Source of the DNA: Clostridia bacterium
Lineage (GTDB): Bacteria; Bacillota_A; Clostridia; Christensenellales; CAG-138
Assembly: GCA_017553815.1 (NCBI GenBank)
Contig: JAFZJT010000253.1
Location: forward strand, 1-18,405
DNA length: 18,405 nt
Direction: 5' to 3'
Part shown: in pieces, positions 1 to 6,496 of the stretch
Layout: each line of letters starts with the position of its first letter
Position numbering within the stretch: the stretch's first letter is position 1
Made by a program: the position numbers and the translations under genes
Notes under the pieces: generated by a model
Told to the model about the DNA's origin: nothing
Databases searched by the model: none
Seen by the model: the letters and a program-made list of their open reading frames with translations, nothing else

Positions 1-53
1 CAAATGTCGATCATGGGCTGCGGCATACGCACATTGGATTTTGCATCACTCAT
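1..53 (-). CDS. start of an unidentified gene downstream of the holin (3' end outside window)
   Basis: Seventeen codons (reading MSDAKSNVRMPQPMIDI) run off the left edge without a stop. The ATG is preceded by AGGAGG with a 9-base spacer and overlaps the end of the holin gene by 8 bases, the same coupling seen elsewhere in the operon. Too little is visible to name it. A further lysis, tail-associated or lysogeny-related gene would fit the position, but this is a guess. Confidence 0.6.
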   Translation of the reverse strand, partial: MSDAKSNVRMPQPMIDI

Positions 54-276
54 GTCGATGCTCCTCCTTATACTCGGCCTCTACCTCCGGCAGAGTCGTA
101 GCGATGCTCGTCAGGATCGAGAGCACCGCAGCCAATGCCGCGGACGAAAACACCACAGGCCAGTTGACCTCGGTGATCATCGCTGCAGCGCCGATCACGC
201 CGAGCGCGGACTGCGCGAATGTGCGCAGCGCGCGGATGGCGGCCGCCTTAACCCATATCTTTATCTTATCGCTCAT
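46..276 (-). CDS. phage holin, r1t type
   Basis: A 76-residue membrane protein that should form lesions in the host cytoplasmic membrane and release the endolysin at the end of infection. It has a basic N-terminus (KIKIWVKAAAIRALRTF), a first membrane segment at about 22-36, a short turn with EVNWP, a second membrane segment at about 41-62, and a charged acidic C-terminus. The pattern 'aIRalRTF..., EVnW, L..ILTSI...LPEV' is that of r1t-type holins. The ATG at 276 follows AGAAGGGATAAG and lies one base after the stop of the preceding gene; longer in-frame versions would have an implausible Arg-rich leader. It follows the endolysin and a membrane/coiled-coil gene, completing a lysis cassette. 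Confidence 0.85.
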   Translation of the reverse strand: MSDKIKIWVKAAAIRALRTFAQSALGVIGAAAMITEVNWPVVFSSAALAAVLSILTSIATTLPEVEAEYKEEHRHE

Positions 277-277
277 C

Positions 278-577
278 TTATCCCTTCTTTCCTTCGATGG
301 CCGAGATCCTGTGGTGCGCCTGCTTCGCGGATTCTTCAACGCGAGTCACGCGCTCAGCCAGCTTACCGACTGCGGCTGCAGTCTCTCTGTGTTCGCGTTT
401 GAGATCGTCAACGCCGGCGCGGATATATCCGAGCTCCGAAACGATCGTGCCTGAGAGCTTTCCGCTGTCGGTATCCTCGCGCTTGCGGTTGCGATAAAAT
501 GCCGAGTAGCCGAACGCGACCGCGCAGACGGTCGATACGACGGAAAGCGCAGTAAGAAAGATATCTATTCCGCTCAC
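278..577 (-). CDS. small membrane protein with C-terminal coiled coil, lysis-associated
   Basis: A 99-residue protein. One membrane segment (about 3-25: IDIFLTALSVVSTVCAVAFGY) is followed by a basic stop-transfer stretch (RNRKRE) and a long charged helix (about 45-95) with heptad-like spacing, including 'LAERVTRVEESAKQAHHRI'. Small proteins with one membrane segment plus a coiled coil are common beside holins in Firmicutes phages (the XhlA/BhlA-like arrangement) and are thought to assist or replace the holin. The start is GTG at 577: it overlaps the endolysin stop as GTGA and has GGAGAGGTG upstream. The longer in-frame ORF only adds an antisense-like Arg-rich leader. The exact family is not certain. 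Confidence 0.75.
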   Translation of the reverse strand: MSGIDIFLTALSVVSTVCAVAFGYSAFYRNRKREDTDSGKLSGTIVSELGYIRAGVDDLKREHRETAAAVGKLAERVTRVEESAKQAHHRISAIEGKKG

Positions 578-1509
578 GTTTTCTTCACCTCTCCTTGCGC
601 GACGGGCAGATTCGAGGATTTGAAAACGCAGACGGTCAGACCTTCGGCCTCGAAATCGAGCCTGCCGACAACGGGCGGCAGCACAGGAACCTCTACGGGT
701 TCGGGCGCGGGTATGACCGCGTGAGCGTTCACGAACGCGCAGACGGCCTGCATCGTGCGAGGTCCACACTTGCCGTCCTCCGTAAGACGGTTGCCGTCAT
801 CATCGGTGTAGTACAAGCCATTGAGAGCCTGCTGCAGGTGCAGGATAGCTTCGCCCTGGATGACAGGATTCGTGTATTCGAGCTTGACCGGTTCTTCGCG
901 CGAATCAAGATCGGGCTGCTCGGAATAATCGAATTTGGCCGTCATCAGGCCGCGATACTTCCACGGGCGCTCGCTAAATTTCGTTACGATGACGCCGTAG
1001 GCAATGCTTCGCGCCTCAACGACGAGCGGATCACCGTCCGGCAGGAAGCCGCAAACCCAGCCGATGTGGCTCATCTTGCCGGTGTCATTGTTCTTCATGA
1101 ACAGAGCCTCGCCGACCACATACGGGCGACTGATCGCCGAGATAGCTCCCTTGGTCGATTCTCCGCACATGTACTTGTAGTTCATGTCGGCGTTCCAATC
1201 GAACTTTTCGCCGCACTCATGGGTTATGTACGCATCAAGCAGGCCCTGACAGTCTGTCGCATAGCCGGTTCGGCTCCAGTTTTTAGTATAGGAGTCGAAC
1301 TTCTCCTTCGTCATTTGCTTATAGTAGTGCTCGTTGTAATATCGATCGAGTGTCGCCTGATTTGTAACGACACGAACGCTGCCGAACAGGTACTCCCAAA
1401 CTTCGGTGCCGCACTCGATGACGGGCAGAGGAAGCCTTGCGCTCTTAGGTATGCTGTCGCGCTTCACATGAGTGAGCGCCCATCGGATGAAATCTAATAC
1501 CTTATACAT
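574..1509 (-). CDS. endolysin: NlpC/P60 (C40) peptidase with peptidoglycan-binding domain
   Basis: A 311-residue protein expected to cut stem peptides of the host cell wall. The N-terminal catalytic half holds the NlpC/P60 signature: Cys87 in 'TDCQGLLDAY', His148 in 'MSHIGWVCG', and the following strand 'VVEARSIAYGVIV' (about 163-175), which usually carries the third residue. Residues about 213-264 resemble PG_binding_1 ('IQGEAILHLQQALNGLYY' then 'DGKCGPRTMQAVCAFV'). A Pro-rich linker and a short C-terminal tail of unknown role follow. No signal peptide is evident, so export would rely on the holin. The ATG at 1509 has AGGAGG 9 bases upstream. It is paralogous to the gene at 2196-2801: both start with an 'RWALTHV' helix and end the catalytic domain with 'RPW..RGL...FDYSE'. 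Confidence 0.85.
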   Translation of the reverse strand: MYKVLDFIRWALTHVKRDSIPKSARLPLPVIECGTEVWEYLFGSVRVVTNQATLDRYYNEHYYKQMTKEKFDSYTKNWSRTGYATDCQGLLDAYITHECGEKFDWNADMNYKYMCGESTKGAISAISRPYVVGEALFMKNNDTGKMSHIGWVCGFLPDGDPLVVEARSIAYGVIVTKFSERPWKYRGLMTAKFDYSEQPDLDSREEPVKLEYTNPVIQGEAILHLQQALNGLYYTDDDGNRLTEDGKCGPRTMQAVCAFVNAHAVIPAPEPVEVPVLPPVVGRLDFEAEGLTVCVFKSSNLPVAQGEVKKT

Positions 1510-1621
1510 CGCTTTCCGCCTCCTCTGCAAGAATTGCGAGAACCGCATCGCGAAGTTTCGCAGGCACATCTTCAATGGTCTTTCGACCGGATATTATCAG
1601 GTTGGCATAAATCTTAGCCAT
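1502..1621 (-). CDS. CD1375-like mini-protein
   Basis: A 39-residue ORF of the form MAKIYANLIISGRKTIEDVP... followed by a helix rich in Ala and Glu (AVLAILAEEAESDV). The pattern 'MAKIYA.LI..G.KTI.DVP..LR..V..IL' is that of a small protein family (CD1375 type) found just before lysis genes in Clostridium-group phages; its function is unknown to me. The start is supported by GGAGG with an 8-base spacer. The gene fills the space between the XkdW-like gene (stop at 1623) and the endolysin start, overlapping the latter by 8 bases, so it may couple translation of the endolysin. Confidence 0.8.
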   Translation of the reverse strand: MAKIYANLIISGRKTIEDVPAKLRDAVLAILAEEAESDV

Positions 1622-1622
1622 A

Positions 1623-2012
1623 TCATTCGCCTCCGATCATTGTTTCAAAAAGTTCACACAGCGCAAGCTCTGTGTCTATCAAGGTGGATCTGAGCTCTCT
1701 GTTGTGCTCTTCAAGCTGAGCGATCTTCTCCTCGGGCGTGAGCTTCCGATGCTGCTTCTGCAAGTCAAGATAGCTCCATGCCGCGGCGTAACCGAAGAAC
1801 AGGTCGAAGTTCGCCGCGATCTCCGCTTCGTGCGCAGTCGTGCGCATATAAGCTTCCTCGGCTTCCCAAGCGGGATATGAGTTGCCTTCATCGTCCTGCC
1901 TACTGATTTGCGTGATATTGCGGCGCAGCCAAACGTCGCCTTCGCCCGTCGGAAGGTTTATATACTCGAGCGGTGCGGGGGGTTCGTCGAAAACTATCTT
2001 GTTATAGGACAT
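1623..2012 (-). CDS. XkdW-like phage protein of unknown function
   Basis: A 129-residue soluble protein. The N-terminal half carries 'GEGDVWLRRNI', 'YPAWEAEEAYMRTTAHEAEIAANFD', a pattern I associate with small proteins that follow the tail fibre in Clostridium-group and PBSX-like phages. The C-terminal part ('LTPEEKIAQLEEHNRELRSTLIDTE') is a predicted coiled coil. The ATG at 2012 has AAGGAGG 6 bases upstream; the longer in-frame ORF adds only an unlikely leader. A role in tail-fibre or baseplate accessory assembly is inferred from position alone. The next gene starts two bases after its stop. Confidence 0.65.
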   Translation of the reverse strand: MSYNKIVFDEPPAPLEYINLPTGEGDVWLRRNITQISRQDDEGNSYPAWEAEEAYMRTTAHEAEIAANFDLFFGYAAAWSYLDLQKQHRKLTPEEKIAQLEEHNRELRSTLIDTELALCELFETMIGGE

Positions 2013-2199
2013 GCTTATCCTCCTTGCTATGCTTGCAGCAAAGTTTAGCGTTGCTCCAGGCGAAGTCGAAACGGCTTTTATACATATAATCGCCGCGGGC
2101 TTTTGCCTCGGCCATGAGCTGCGGGCGCGCATCGCAGAAGGCAATGAAGTATGGATATTCAGCCCATTTTGCGATAAAGAATCGGATGAACCTGATCAT
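2002..2199 (-). CDS. small protein of unknown function between the two NlpC/P60 paralogues
   Basis: A 65-residue protein beginning MIRFIRFFIAKWAEYPYFIAF. The first 21 residues are very hydrophobic with scattered Arg/Lys, suggesting a membrane-interacting helix; the rest is charged, with Cys residues in 'FCDARP' and 'LCCKH' and an Arg/Lys-rich middle. The ATG overlaps the preceding stop as ATGA and has GGAGG 7 bases upstream, so it looks translated. Its first residues loosely recall the 'RF.RWALTHV' N-termini of the two neighbouring NlpC/P60 paralogues, which may be chance. I do not recognise a family. Confidence 0.6.
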   Translation of the reverse strand: MIRFIRFFIAKWAEYPYFIAFCDARPQLMAEAKARGDYMYKSRFDFAWSNAKLCCKHSKEDKHVL

Positions 2200-2801
2200 T
2201 TCAACACCTCCGAATAGTCGAAGATACCCGTCAACAGACCGCGATGTGTCCACGGCCGCTCTTCAAGCCTTGTGAGAGTTATGCCGCGGAAGAAGTTGCG
2301 GGATTCAACGATGAACGGATCCTTGCCGGGCTTTCCGCAAACAAAGCCGATCAGTGTTTTCTCCTTACTCCCGTGCGGCTGGCAGAATACAGCCTCGCCG
2401 ATGACATACGGGCGATTCGTTTCATCGATTGCGGCGACCTGAGTGCAGAGTTCAAACGCTTTCTGCGCATTTCGCACCGGGAAGGTGCGCGAATCGAGCA
2501 TGTAAGAGCGCAGCAGACCAATGCTGTTCACTGCACGATCGAACGCTCGCATGTGAGCTACAGCGCTGTTATACGCATCGCGCGGCATTTCTCGGCTGTA
2601 GCGTTCCCTCCATTTGCGCTCAATAAAATCCTTGGTGGTATACTCGCCGTCGGCTCCGTGAAAGTAATGCCAGGGCTCGGTTCCGCAGCAGTCGAACGGA
2701 AGCGCAAGCGGATACTCGACATCTTCTAACGGTGCGGGCAGTATATCGGGATCCACGTGGGTGAGTGCCCAGCGGACGAAACGCAATATGCTGTTATCCA
2801 T
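2196..2801 (-). CDS. NlpC/P60-like protein lacking the catalytic Cys and His (pseudoenzyme)
   Basis: A 201-residue protein that aligns along its whole length with the catalytic half of the endolysin at 574-1509: 'RWALTHV' near the N-terminus, 'CGTE.W.Y', 'RPYVIGEA.F', 'IGFVCG', 'IVESRN' and 'ERPWTHRGLLTGIFDYSE'. The nucleophile position is changed: endolysin 'TDCQGLL' matches 'VNSIGLL', giving Ser93. The general-base position is changed too: 'SHIGWVCG' matches 'TLIGFVCG', giving Leu150. The peptidoglycan-binding domain is absent. It is therefore probably not a cysteine peptidase; a wall-binding or structural role is inferred. The start follows GGGAGGCGCTGAT. It sits between the last baseplate-type genes and the lysis genes, where a tail fibre would be expected. 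Confidence 0.75.
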   Translation of the reverse strand: MDNSILRFVRWALTHVDPDILPAPLEDVEYPLALPFDCCGTEPWHYFHGADGEYTTKDFIERKWRERYSREMPRDAYNSAVAHMRAFDRAVNSIGLLRSYMLDSRTFPVRNAQKAFELCTQVAAIDETNRPYVIGEAVFCQPHGSKEKTLIGFVCGKPGKDPFIVESRNFFRGITLTRLEERPWTHRGLLTGIFDYSEVLK

Positions 2802-2802
2802 A

Positions 2803-3216
2803 TCAGCGCCTCCCGGTATGATAGGGCTTTCCGGCCTCCGGCCGGAAATAGCCGATATCCGGAACGATGATGCCGCCGCAGTTCGGGCATTTCAGATTTG
2901 GCAAGATGCGAATAATGGCCTCGTCCGTCTCAAGCTCGCCGCAAAGCAGCTTAAGATACATTCTGCCATCATCCGGCTGAAACGTCGGAGCCTCGATCGT
3001 GAATTTATCGTCGATGACGGGGACGGTCTTAGTCCAGTCCGCATCATCGCCCAGGCGAATGTGCATCAGCGCGGTTTTCTCGCCCGAAGGCCACTCCTCG
3101 TCAAAATCGATAACGATATCGTAAGGCGTGTGATCGCGCAGCATAAACTCATTGCCGGGCAGGGATATTTTTCGTTCCCTCACACGCACGTCTATTTTAT
3201 GGTGATGCTTTTTCAT
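2803..3216 (-). CDS. small baseplate/tail-fibre-anchor-like protein with C-terminal CPNCG motif
   Basis: A 137-residue protein. Residues about 8-107 look like an all-beta domain ('YDIVIDFDEEWPSGEKTALMHIRL', 'DWTKTVPVIDDKFTIEAP', 'MYLKLLCGELETDEAIIRI'), a pattern seen in N-terminal baseplate-attachment domains of Firmicutes phage fibres and upper-baseplate proteins. No fibre shaft, collagen repeat or receptor-binding domain follows. It ends instead with 'CPNCGGIIVPDIGYFRPEAGKPYH', where Cys110 and Cys113 form one half of a possible zinc knuckle. A His run (HHH, residues 4-6) is near the start. AAGGAGG supports the ATG. It directly follows XkdU, the usual place of the tail fibre gene. The fold assignment is from pattern memory and is tentative. 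Confidence 0.6.
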   Translation of the reverse strand: MKKHHHKIDVRVRERKISLPGNEFMLRDHTPYDIVIDFDEEWPSGEKTALMHIRLGDDADWTKTVPVIDDKFTIEAPTFQPDDGRMYLKLLCGELETDEAIIRILPNLKCPNCGGIIVPDIGYFRPEAGKPYHTGRR

Positions 3217-3228
3217 GCTGCCTCCTTT

Positions 3229-3693
3229 TTAGAGCGAGATACTGCCCGCATAGATCACGGTCAGATGCATTGGCTTCTGAGCCTCTATACTCTTGCGCAT
3301 CCTCTCAAACTGCTCCGCGGGCATGGATGACGGGATCGTTATCGTCAACTGATTGACGTCCTCAGCGAATGTGATCTCGCTCGAACCCGCATAGCCGCTT
3401 ACAAGCTCCCGCAGATACGCCATGTTGAACGTCCCTCCACGCTGCAGATACCACCGCAAGCCGATGCGGCGAATTGAGGTCGCAACGAGATAGTCTATTT
3501 TGAGGCCGAGCGCATCCGCCCAATAGGGATAACCTGCCTCTGTTGCCGTGGCCGCGAACAGCTCCTCGCGGAAGGCCTCGGCATCGGTAAGCGCCGCAGT
3601 CGCCGCCGCATAGATCGCCGGGCATACGGAAGCGGCATAGGTATCGTTTTCGAGGATCCGAGGGCGGCATTTGATTATACGCGCTTCGCTCAT
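3229..3693 (-). CDS. XkdU-like baseplate protein (YmfQ/DUF2313 type)
   Basis: A 154-residue protein expected to sit at the outer baseplate, joining the wedge to fibre proteins. The sequence shows family features: an N-terminal helix 'AIYAAATAALTDAEAFREELFAAT', a central 'WADALGLKIDYLVATSIRRIGLRWYLQRGGTFNMAYLRELVSGY', then a strand-rich tail ending 'KPMHLTVIYAG'. The ATG overlaps the baseplate J stop as ATGA, with GGAGGCG upstream. It is the fifth of a run in the same order as B. subtilis PBSX xkdQ-R-S-T-U, which strengthens the call. Confidence 0.8.
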   Translation of the reverse strand: MSEARIIKCRPRILENDTYAASVCPAIYAAATAALTDAEAFREELFAATATEAGYPYWADALGLKIDYLVATSIRRIGLRWYLQRGGTFNMAYLRELVSGYAGSSEITFAEDVNQLTITIPSSMPAEQFERMRKSIEAQKPMHLTVIYAGSISL

Positions 3694-4745
3694 GAGGTCG
3701 CCTCCGCAATGGTGACCGACTCGAGCGTTGGTATAGCCATCGATCCGAACACCCAGTTCTCGGCTCGTCCGTTAATGAGCAGTTCCGGCACATCTGCGAC
3801 ACCGGGCGTACTCATGAGAATTTGCGTTATTCGCGCAAGTGTTATAGAGTCGGTCTCCTCGTCGAATGCGATCTCTTTGATGCGCTCCGCCATCGTCGCG
3901 GCAAACTGTTCCTGCACAGTTGCCACGGTGGCCTCGCCTGTCAGCGTGACTTTCGCGCTTATCTGACATCCCCGCCAGAGTGTCCATCGCACCGCCGCTA
4001 TGGCGCCGATGGGCCGCAGCTCGTCTATATGCGCCTGTGCGGCGTTGAGTACCTGGTCGCTCGGTCGTTCGAGATCGGGGGTAGCCGTCATGATCAGGAT
4101 GACACCGTTGCTTTGCGGCCTCACCTTTGCGTAGCCGATGCCCGGCACCTCGAGCGCCCAGCGCTTATAATCCGCTGCCGTTCCGCTTGCAGGCGGCTCC
4201 TGAAGGCGCAGCTGCAGGCGCCTGTACAGCGCCTCATCGCTCTCTACGTCCGTTCCCGCGAGAATATCGCCATGAGTTACTGTTACGCCCGATATGGCGG
4301 GATCGAAAGCAAGGGAATTCGCGCGCACCCAAACTCGCCCGGGTTGCGCAGCCGTAATGGCCGCAGATACGGAGCGGTTTTGCGTGACGGTAACCGCGGT
4401 GTCCAGTGTGAACGCGATCCCTCCCGTGCTTACAAGCCTTTTCCCGGCGGGAATGGTCACGCTCTCGGTTCCGCGAAGCATCACGCTTGCCGTTGCCGGA
4501 GTAGCCGCCTTCGGAGTGAGTCCGAAATCCAGCGCTCTTCGGTGCAAGTATTCGCCGCTGTTTTCGTTCGGGAACATTGCGTTGAACAGAGAATTGAGAT
4601 AAGCGTAGACCTTGCTTATCTCAAGCGCACATGCGGAAACCACGTCGCTCGTATAGGTGCCCTCAACGCGCGAGAGCTCATCAGCAAGCCCGAGCTCCTG
4701 CAGGATGCTGAGTCTTATGCTTTCAAAGGTTTTTTCCTCAAACAT
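3690..4745 (-). CDS. baseplate J-like wedge protein (XkdT type)
   Basis: A 351-residue baseplate wedge component (T4 gp6 / P2 J relationship). Hallmarks: an N-terminal helical domain with 'GEYLHRRALDFGLTPKAATPA', the strand pair 'VTIPAGKRLVSTGGIAFTLD', and the core motif 'GTDVESDEALYRRLQLRLQEPPASGTAADYKRWALEVPGIGYAKV' (split here as GTDVESDEALYRRL and GTAADYKRWALEVPG, about 165-210). The C-terminal half has 'LRPIGAIAAVRW' and 'SITLARITQILMSTPGVADV'. Length is normal for the family. The start has GGAGG upstream and overlaps the XkdS-like gene by 8 bases. Confidence 0.92.
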   Translation of the reverse strand: MFEEKTFESIRLSILQELGLADELSRVEGTYTSDVVSACALEISKVYAYLNSLFNAMFPNENSGEYLHRRALDFGLTPKAATPATASVMLRGTESVTIPAGKRLVSTGGIAFTLDTAVTVTQNRSVSAAITAAQPGRVWVRANSLAFDPAISGVTVTHGDILAGTDVESDEALYRRLQLRLQEPPASGTAADYKRWALEVPGIGYAKVRPQSNGVILIMTATPDLERPSDQVLNAAQAHIDELRPIGAIAAVRWTLWRGCQISAKVTLTGEATVATVQEQFAATMAERIKEIAFDEETDSITLARITQILMSTPGVADVPELLINGRAENWVFGSMAIPTLESVTIAEATS

Positions 4746-5184
4746 TGGTTGCCTCCAGCCTTATGTCCGCATATACCGTTCTCGCTGTGAGCGATACCGT
4801 GAGCGTACAGTTCTCAAAAGTCAGGTCGTCGATCTCTGCCGAAAGGATATAGGGGTTCTGAAGCAGCGCCTCTTTTATGTACCGCTCCGCTTCGGAGAGC
4901 CTCGTCTCCTTGCTCCAGTTGCGACCTATAAGGTCAGACACCTCCGAACCGTAGTCAAAAGAGTAAAGCTCCTCAGCATAGCGCTGCGTGCGCAGTGTGC
5001 GGTATATCCAGCCTCTGATCGCCTCCGTGCCCGATACCATGATCGGCTCTCCGAGCTCGTCCAGCTCTGCGCAGCCCTCGGCATCGTTCCACTTTGCATC
5101 TATAAAAAGGGGCAGCTCAGCAGGATCCGAGACACCCTCTGTGTATTTAACCGTCTGGAGGAAGGGATAGATGCTCGTCGTCAT
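4738..5184 (-). CDS. XkdS-like baseplate protein (DUF2634, gp25-like)
   Basis: A 148-residue protein of the family equivalent to the T4 gp25 wedge/sheath-initiation protein. Characteristic stretch: 'GTEAIRGWIYRTLRTQRYA' followed by 'LYSFDYGSEVSDLIG' (about 52-86), then an acidic helix 'EAERYIKEALLQNPYI' and the paired strands 'AEIDDLTFENCTLTVSLTART'. The ATG overlaps the XkdR-like stop as ATGA, with GGGAGG upstream. Its place between the XkdR- and XkdT-like genes matches PBSX order. Confidence 0.88.
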   Translation of the reverse strand: MTTSIYPFLQTVKYTEGVSDPAELPLFIDAKWNDAEGCAELDELGEPIMVSGTEAIRGWIYRTLRTQRYAEELYSFDYGSEVSDLIGRNWSKETRLSEAERYIKEALLQNPYILSAEIDDLTFENCTLTVSLTARTVYADIRLEATNV

Positions 5185-5429
5185 ACTACTATCCTCCCAA
5201 TTATATAGAATTTTTGGTAATCCGTTGTGAGCATAAGAACGCTGTCGCCCTCCGTCAGCTCGGGCGCTTCTGTTACAAATAAAACGTCATCCTCCTCATT
5301 CTCCAGCCCTGCCGCGCTGATGAGCAGCGGCGAAGCGCTTTTCACGAGGCCCACAACGAGCTTGCACACAGCCTCGTCCGTTTGCGGCTTCTTGAGTAGG
5401 TTGATGATGCCTACATAAGGATTGTTCAT
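5181..5429 (-). CDS. XkdR-like baseplate protein (DUF2577 type)
   Basis: An 82-residue protein, mostly beta: 'AVCKLVVGLVKSASPLLI' and then, after an acidic loop (ENEEDD), 'GDSVLMLTTDYQKFYIIGRIVV'. This OB-fold-like pattern, with a terminal 'Y.iigRiv', is typical of the small DUF2577/XkdR proteins in the baseplate hub, possibly acting as a spike or hub plug. AAGGAGG precedes the ATG. The assignment rests on the residue pattern and on its position between XkdQ- and XkdS-like genes. Confidence 0.82.
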   Translation of the reverse strand: MNNPYVGIINLLKKPQTDEAVCKLVVGLVKSASPLLISAAGLENEEDDVLFVTEAPELTEGDSVLMLTTDYQKFYIIGRIVV

Positions 5430-5438
5430 TCTGCCTCC

Positions 5439-6485
5439 TTACGGATAAGTGTAGATCAGTTCGCCATTAGGACCGTAGTGCGAGCCGAGGCTTGCCTCGT
5501 TCGCCGATTCAACGCTCTTTTCCTTCGTGCTGCTCTTTGCGAACTCGCTGCCGGCTTCCTGCTCGTCCATGGTGTTCTCAAAGTTGAGAGTAAGCTTGGT
5601 AGTGTAGATGCCGCTCTTCCACGTGTGAGTATCGGCATCGATATAGAATTTGCCGTACAGCTTCGTATACGGATCATAGACCATGATTGCGTTTCCGGTA
5701 ATCGCTCGCGGATTGCCCATGATCTGTATCGAGCCCGAACGCTCCAGCTTATTGTCGCGGATTATCTTCTCCGCATATTCGCGCCCTCTCGTATCGGTTA
5801 TGGTCATGGCCTGCGCCATGATGCCTATCGAGGTGTCGCCGTACACACTGCCCGATAGATTGCCTTCCTTATCGTAGAGGTCAACGCGGTTTACGACGCG
5901 CTCGATGCTCTCATCGTAAGCCGCGCTCATTAGATTGGACTTTGGATATGCCGTGCCGGCTATGATCGTGCCGCGCTGGATGACGGTCATGAGCGAGCCG
6001 CTGCAGCGCACCTGGTACACGCCTTTGGTCTGCTCGGCGGCGAAGGTGTAGCCTGTCATGATAGCCGAGTACAGCGATGTGCCGACGAAGTTGCGGTCGA
6101 ACGTTGTGCCCGTCTCCTCAAGGTAGCCCGTTTTGACGTTAAAGCGGCCGCAGAGTACTCGTGCAGCCGCCGCAGGGGATAACCCTCGGATCTTATGCGT
6201 GGTTGTGTTGCGCTTTAAGTAAAGCCCCATATCGTGCGCCTTTAGCGCAAAGATGCTCGATTCGCCCGAACGCTTGAGGCTTGACAGTACTCCGAAAAAG
6301 CTGTATCCGTCCGCATCGAACTGCACCTGTGCGCCCGTTGACAGCTCTATATTGGCTATATTGGGATCGGACGATGACTGCACGATCTGCGCGTCGAGCG
6401 TGCGCGCGCAGCCCGTCTTACTCCCCGAGGAGCTCACCGAAACAACATAGCCGGAGAGCTCCTTTCCGTTGATCCTCAGCAACAT
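5439..6485 (-). CDS. XkdQ-like baseplate hub protein
   Basis: A 348-residue protein of the hub family (XkdQ/YqbQ; structurally related to T4 gp27 and P2 gpD). Visible features: an N-terminal beta domain starting 'LLRINGKELSGYVVSVSSSGS', the segment 'FALKAHDMGLYLKRNTTTHKIRGLSPAAAARVLCGRF' (about 80-115), 'VVNRVDLYDKEGNLSGSVYGD', and 'GNAIMVYDPYTKLYGKFYIDADTHTWKSGIYTTKLTLNF' near the end. The last 45 residues are Ser/Glu/Lys-rich and probably disordered, ending 'YTYP'. The ribosome binding site is weak (GGGCGAG), in contrast to most neighbours. An unidentified extra gene lies between it and the LysM gene. Confidence 0.85.
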   Translation of the reverse strand: MLLRINGKELSGYVVSVSSSGSKTGCARTLDAQIVQSSSDPNIANIELSTGAQVQFDADGYSFFGVLSSLKRSGESSIFALKAHDMGLYLKRNTTTHKIRGLSPAAAARVLCGRFNVKTGYLEETGTTFDRNFVGTSLYSAIMTGYTFAAEQTKGVYQVRCSGSLMTVIQRGTIIAGTAYPKSNLMSAAYDESIERVVNRVDLYDKEGNLSGSVYGDTSIGIMAQAMTITDTRGREYAEKIIRDNKLERSGSIQIMGNPRAITGNAIMVYDPYTKLYGKFYIDADTHTWKSGIYTTKLTLNFENTMDEQEAGSEFAKSSTKEKSVESANEASLGSHYGPNGELIYTYP

Positions 6486-6496
6486 CTTGACTCGCC

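Noticed and set aside
595..1497. Long plus-strand open frame opposite the endolysin
   Set aside because: Antisense shadow; the minus strand has catalytic motifs, domain order and a ribosome binding site.
3822..4790. Long plus-strand open frame opposite the baseplate J gene
   Set aside because: Cys/Arg-rich composition typical of a shadow frame, no ribosome binding site, and the opposite strand has a clear family match.
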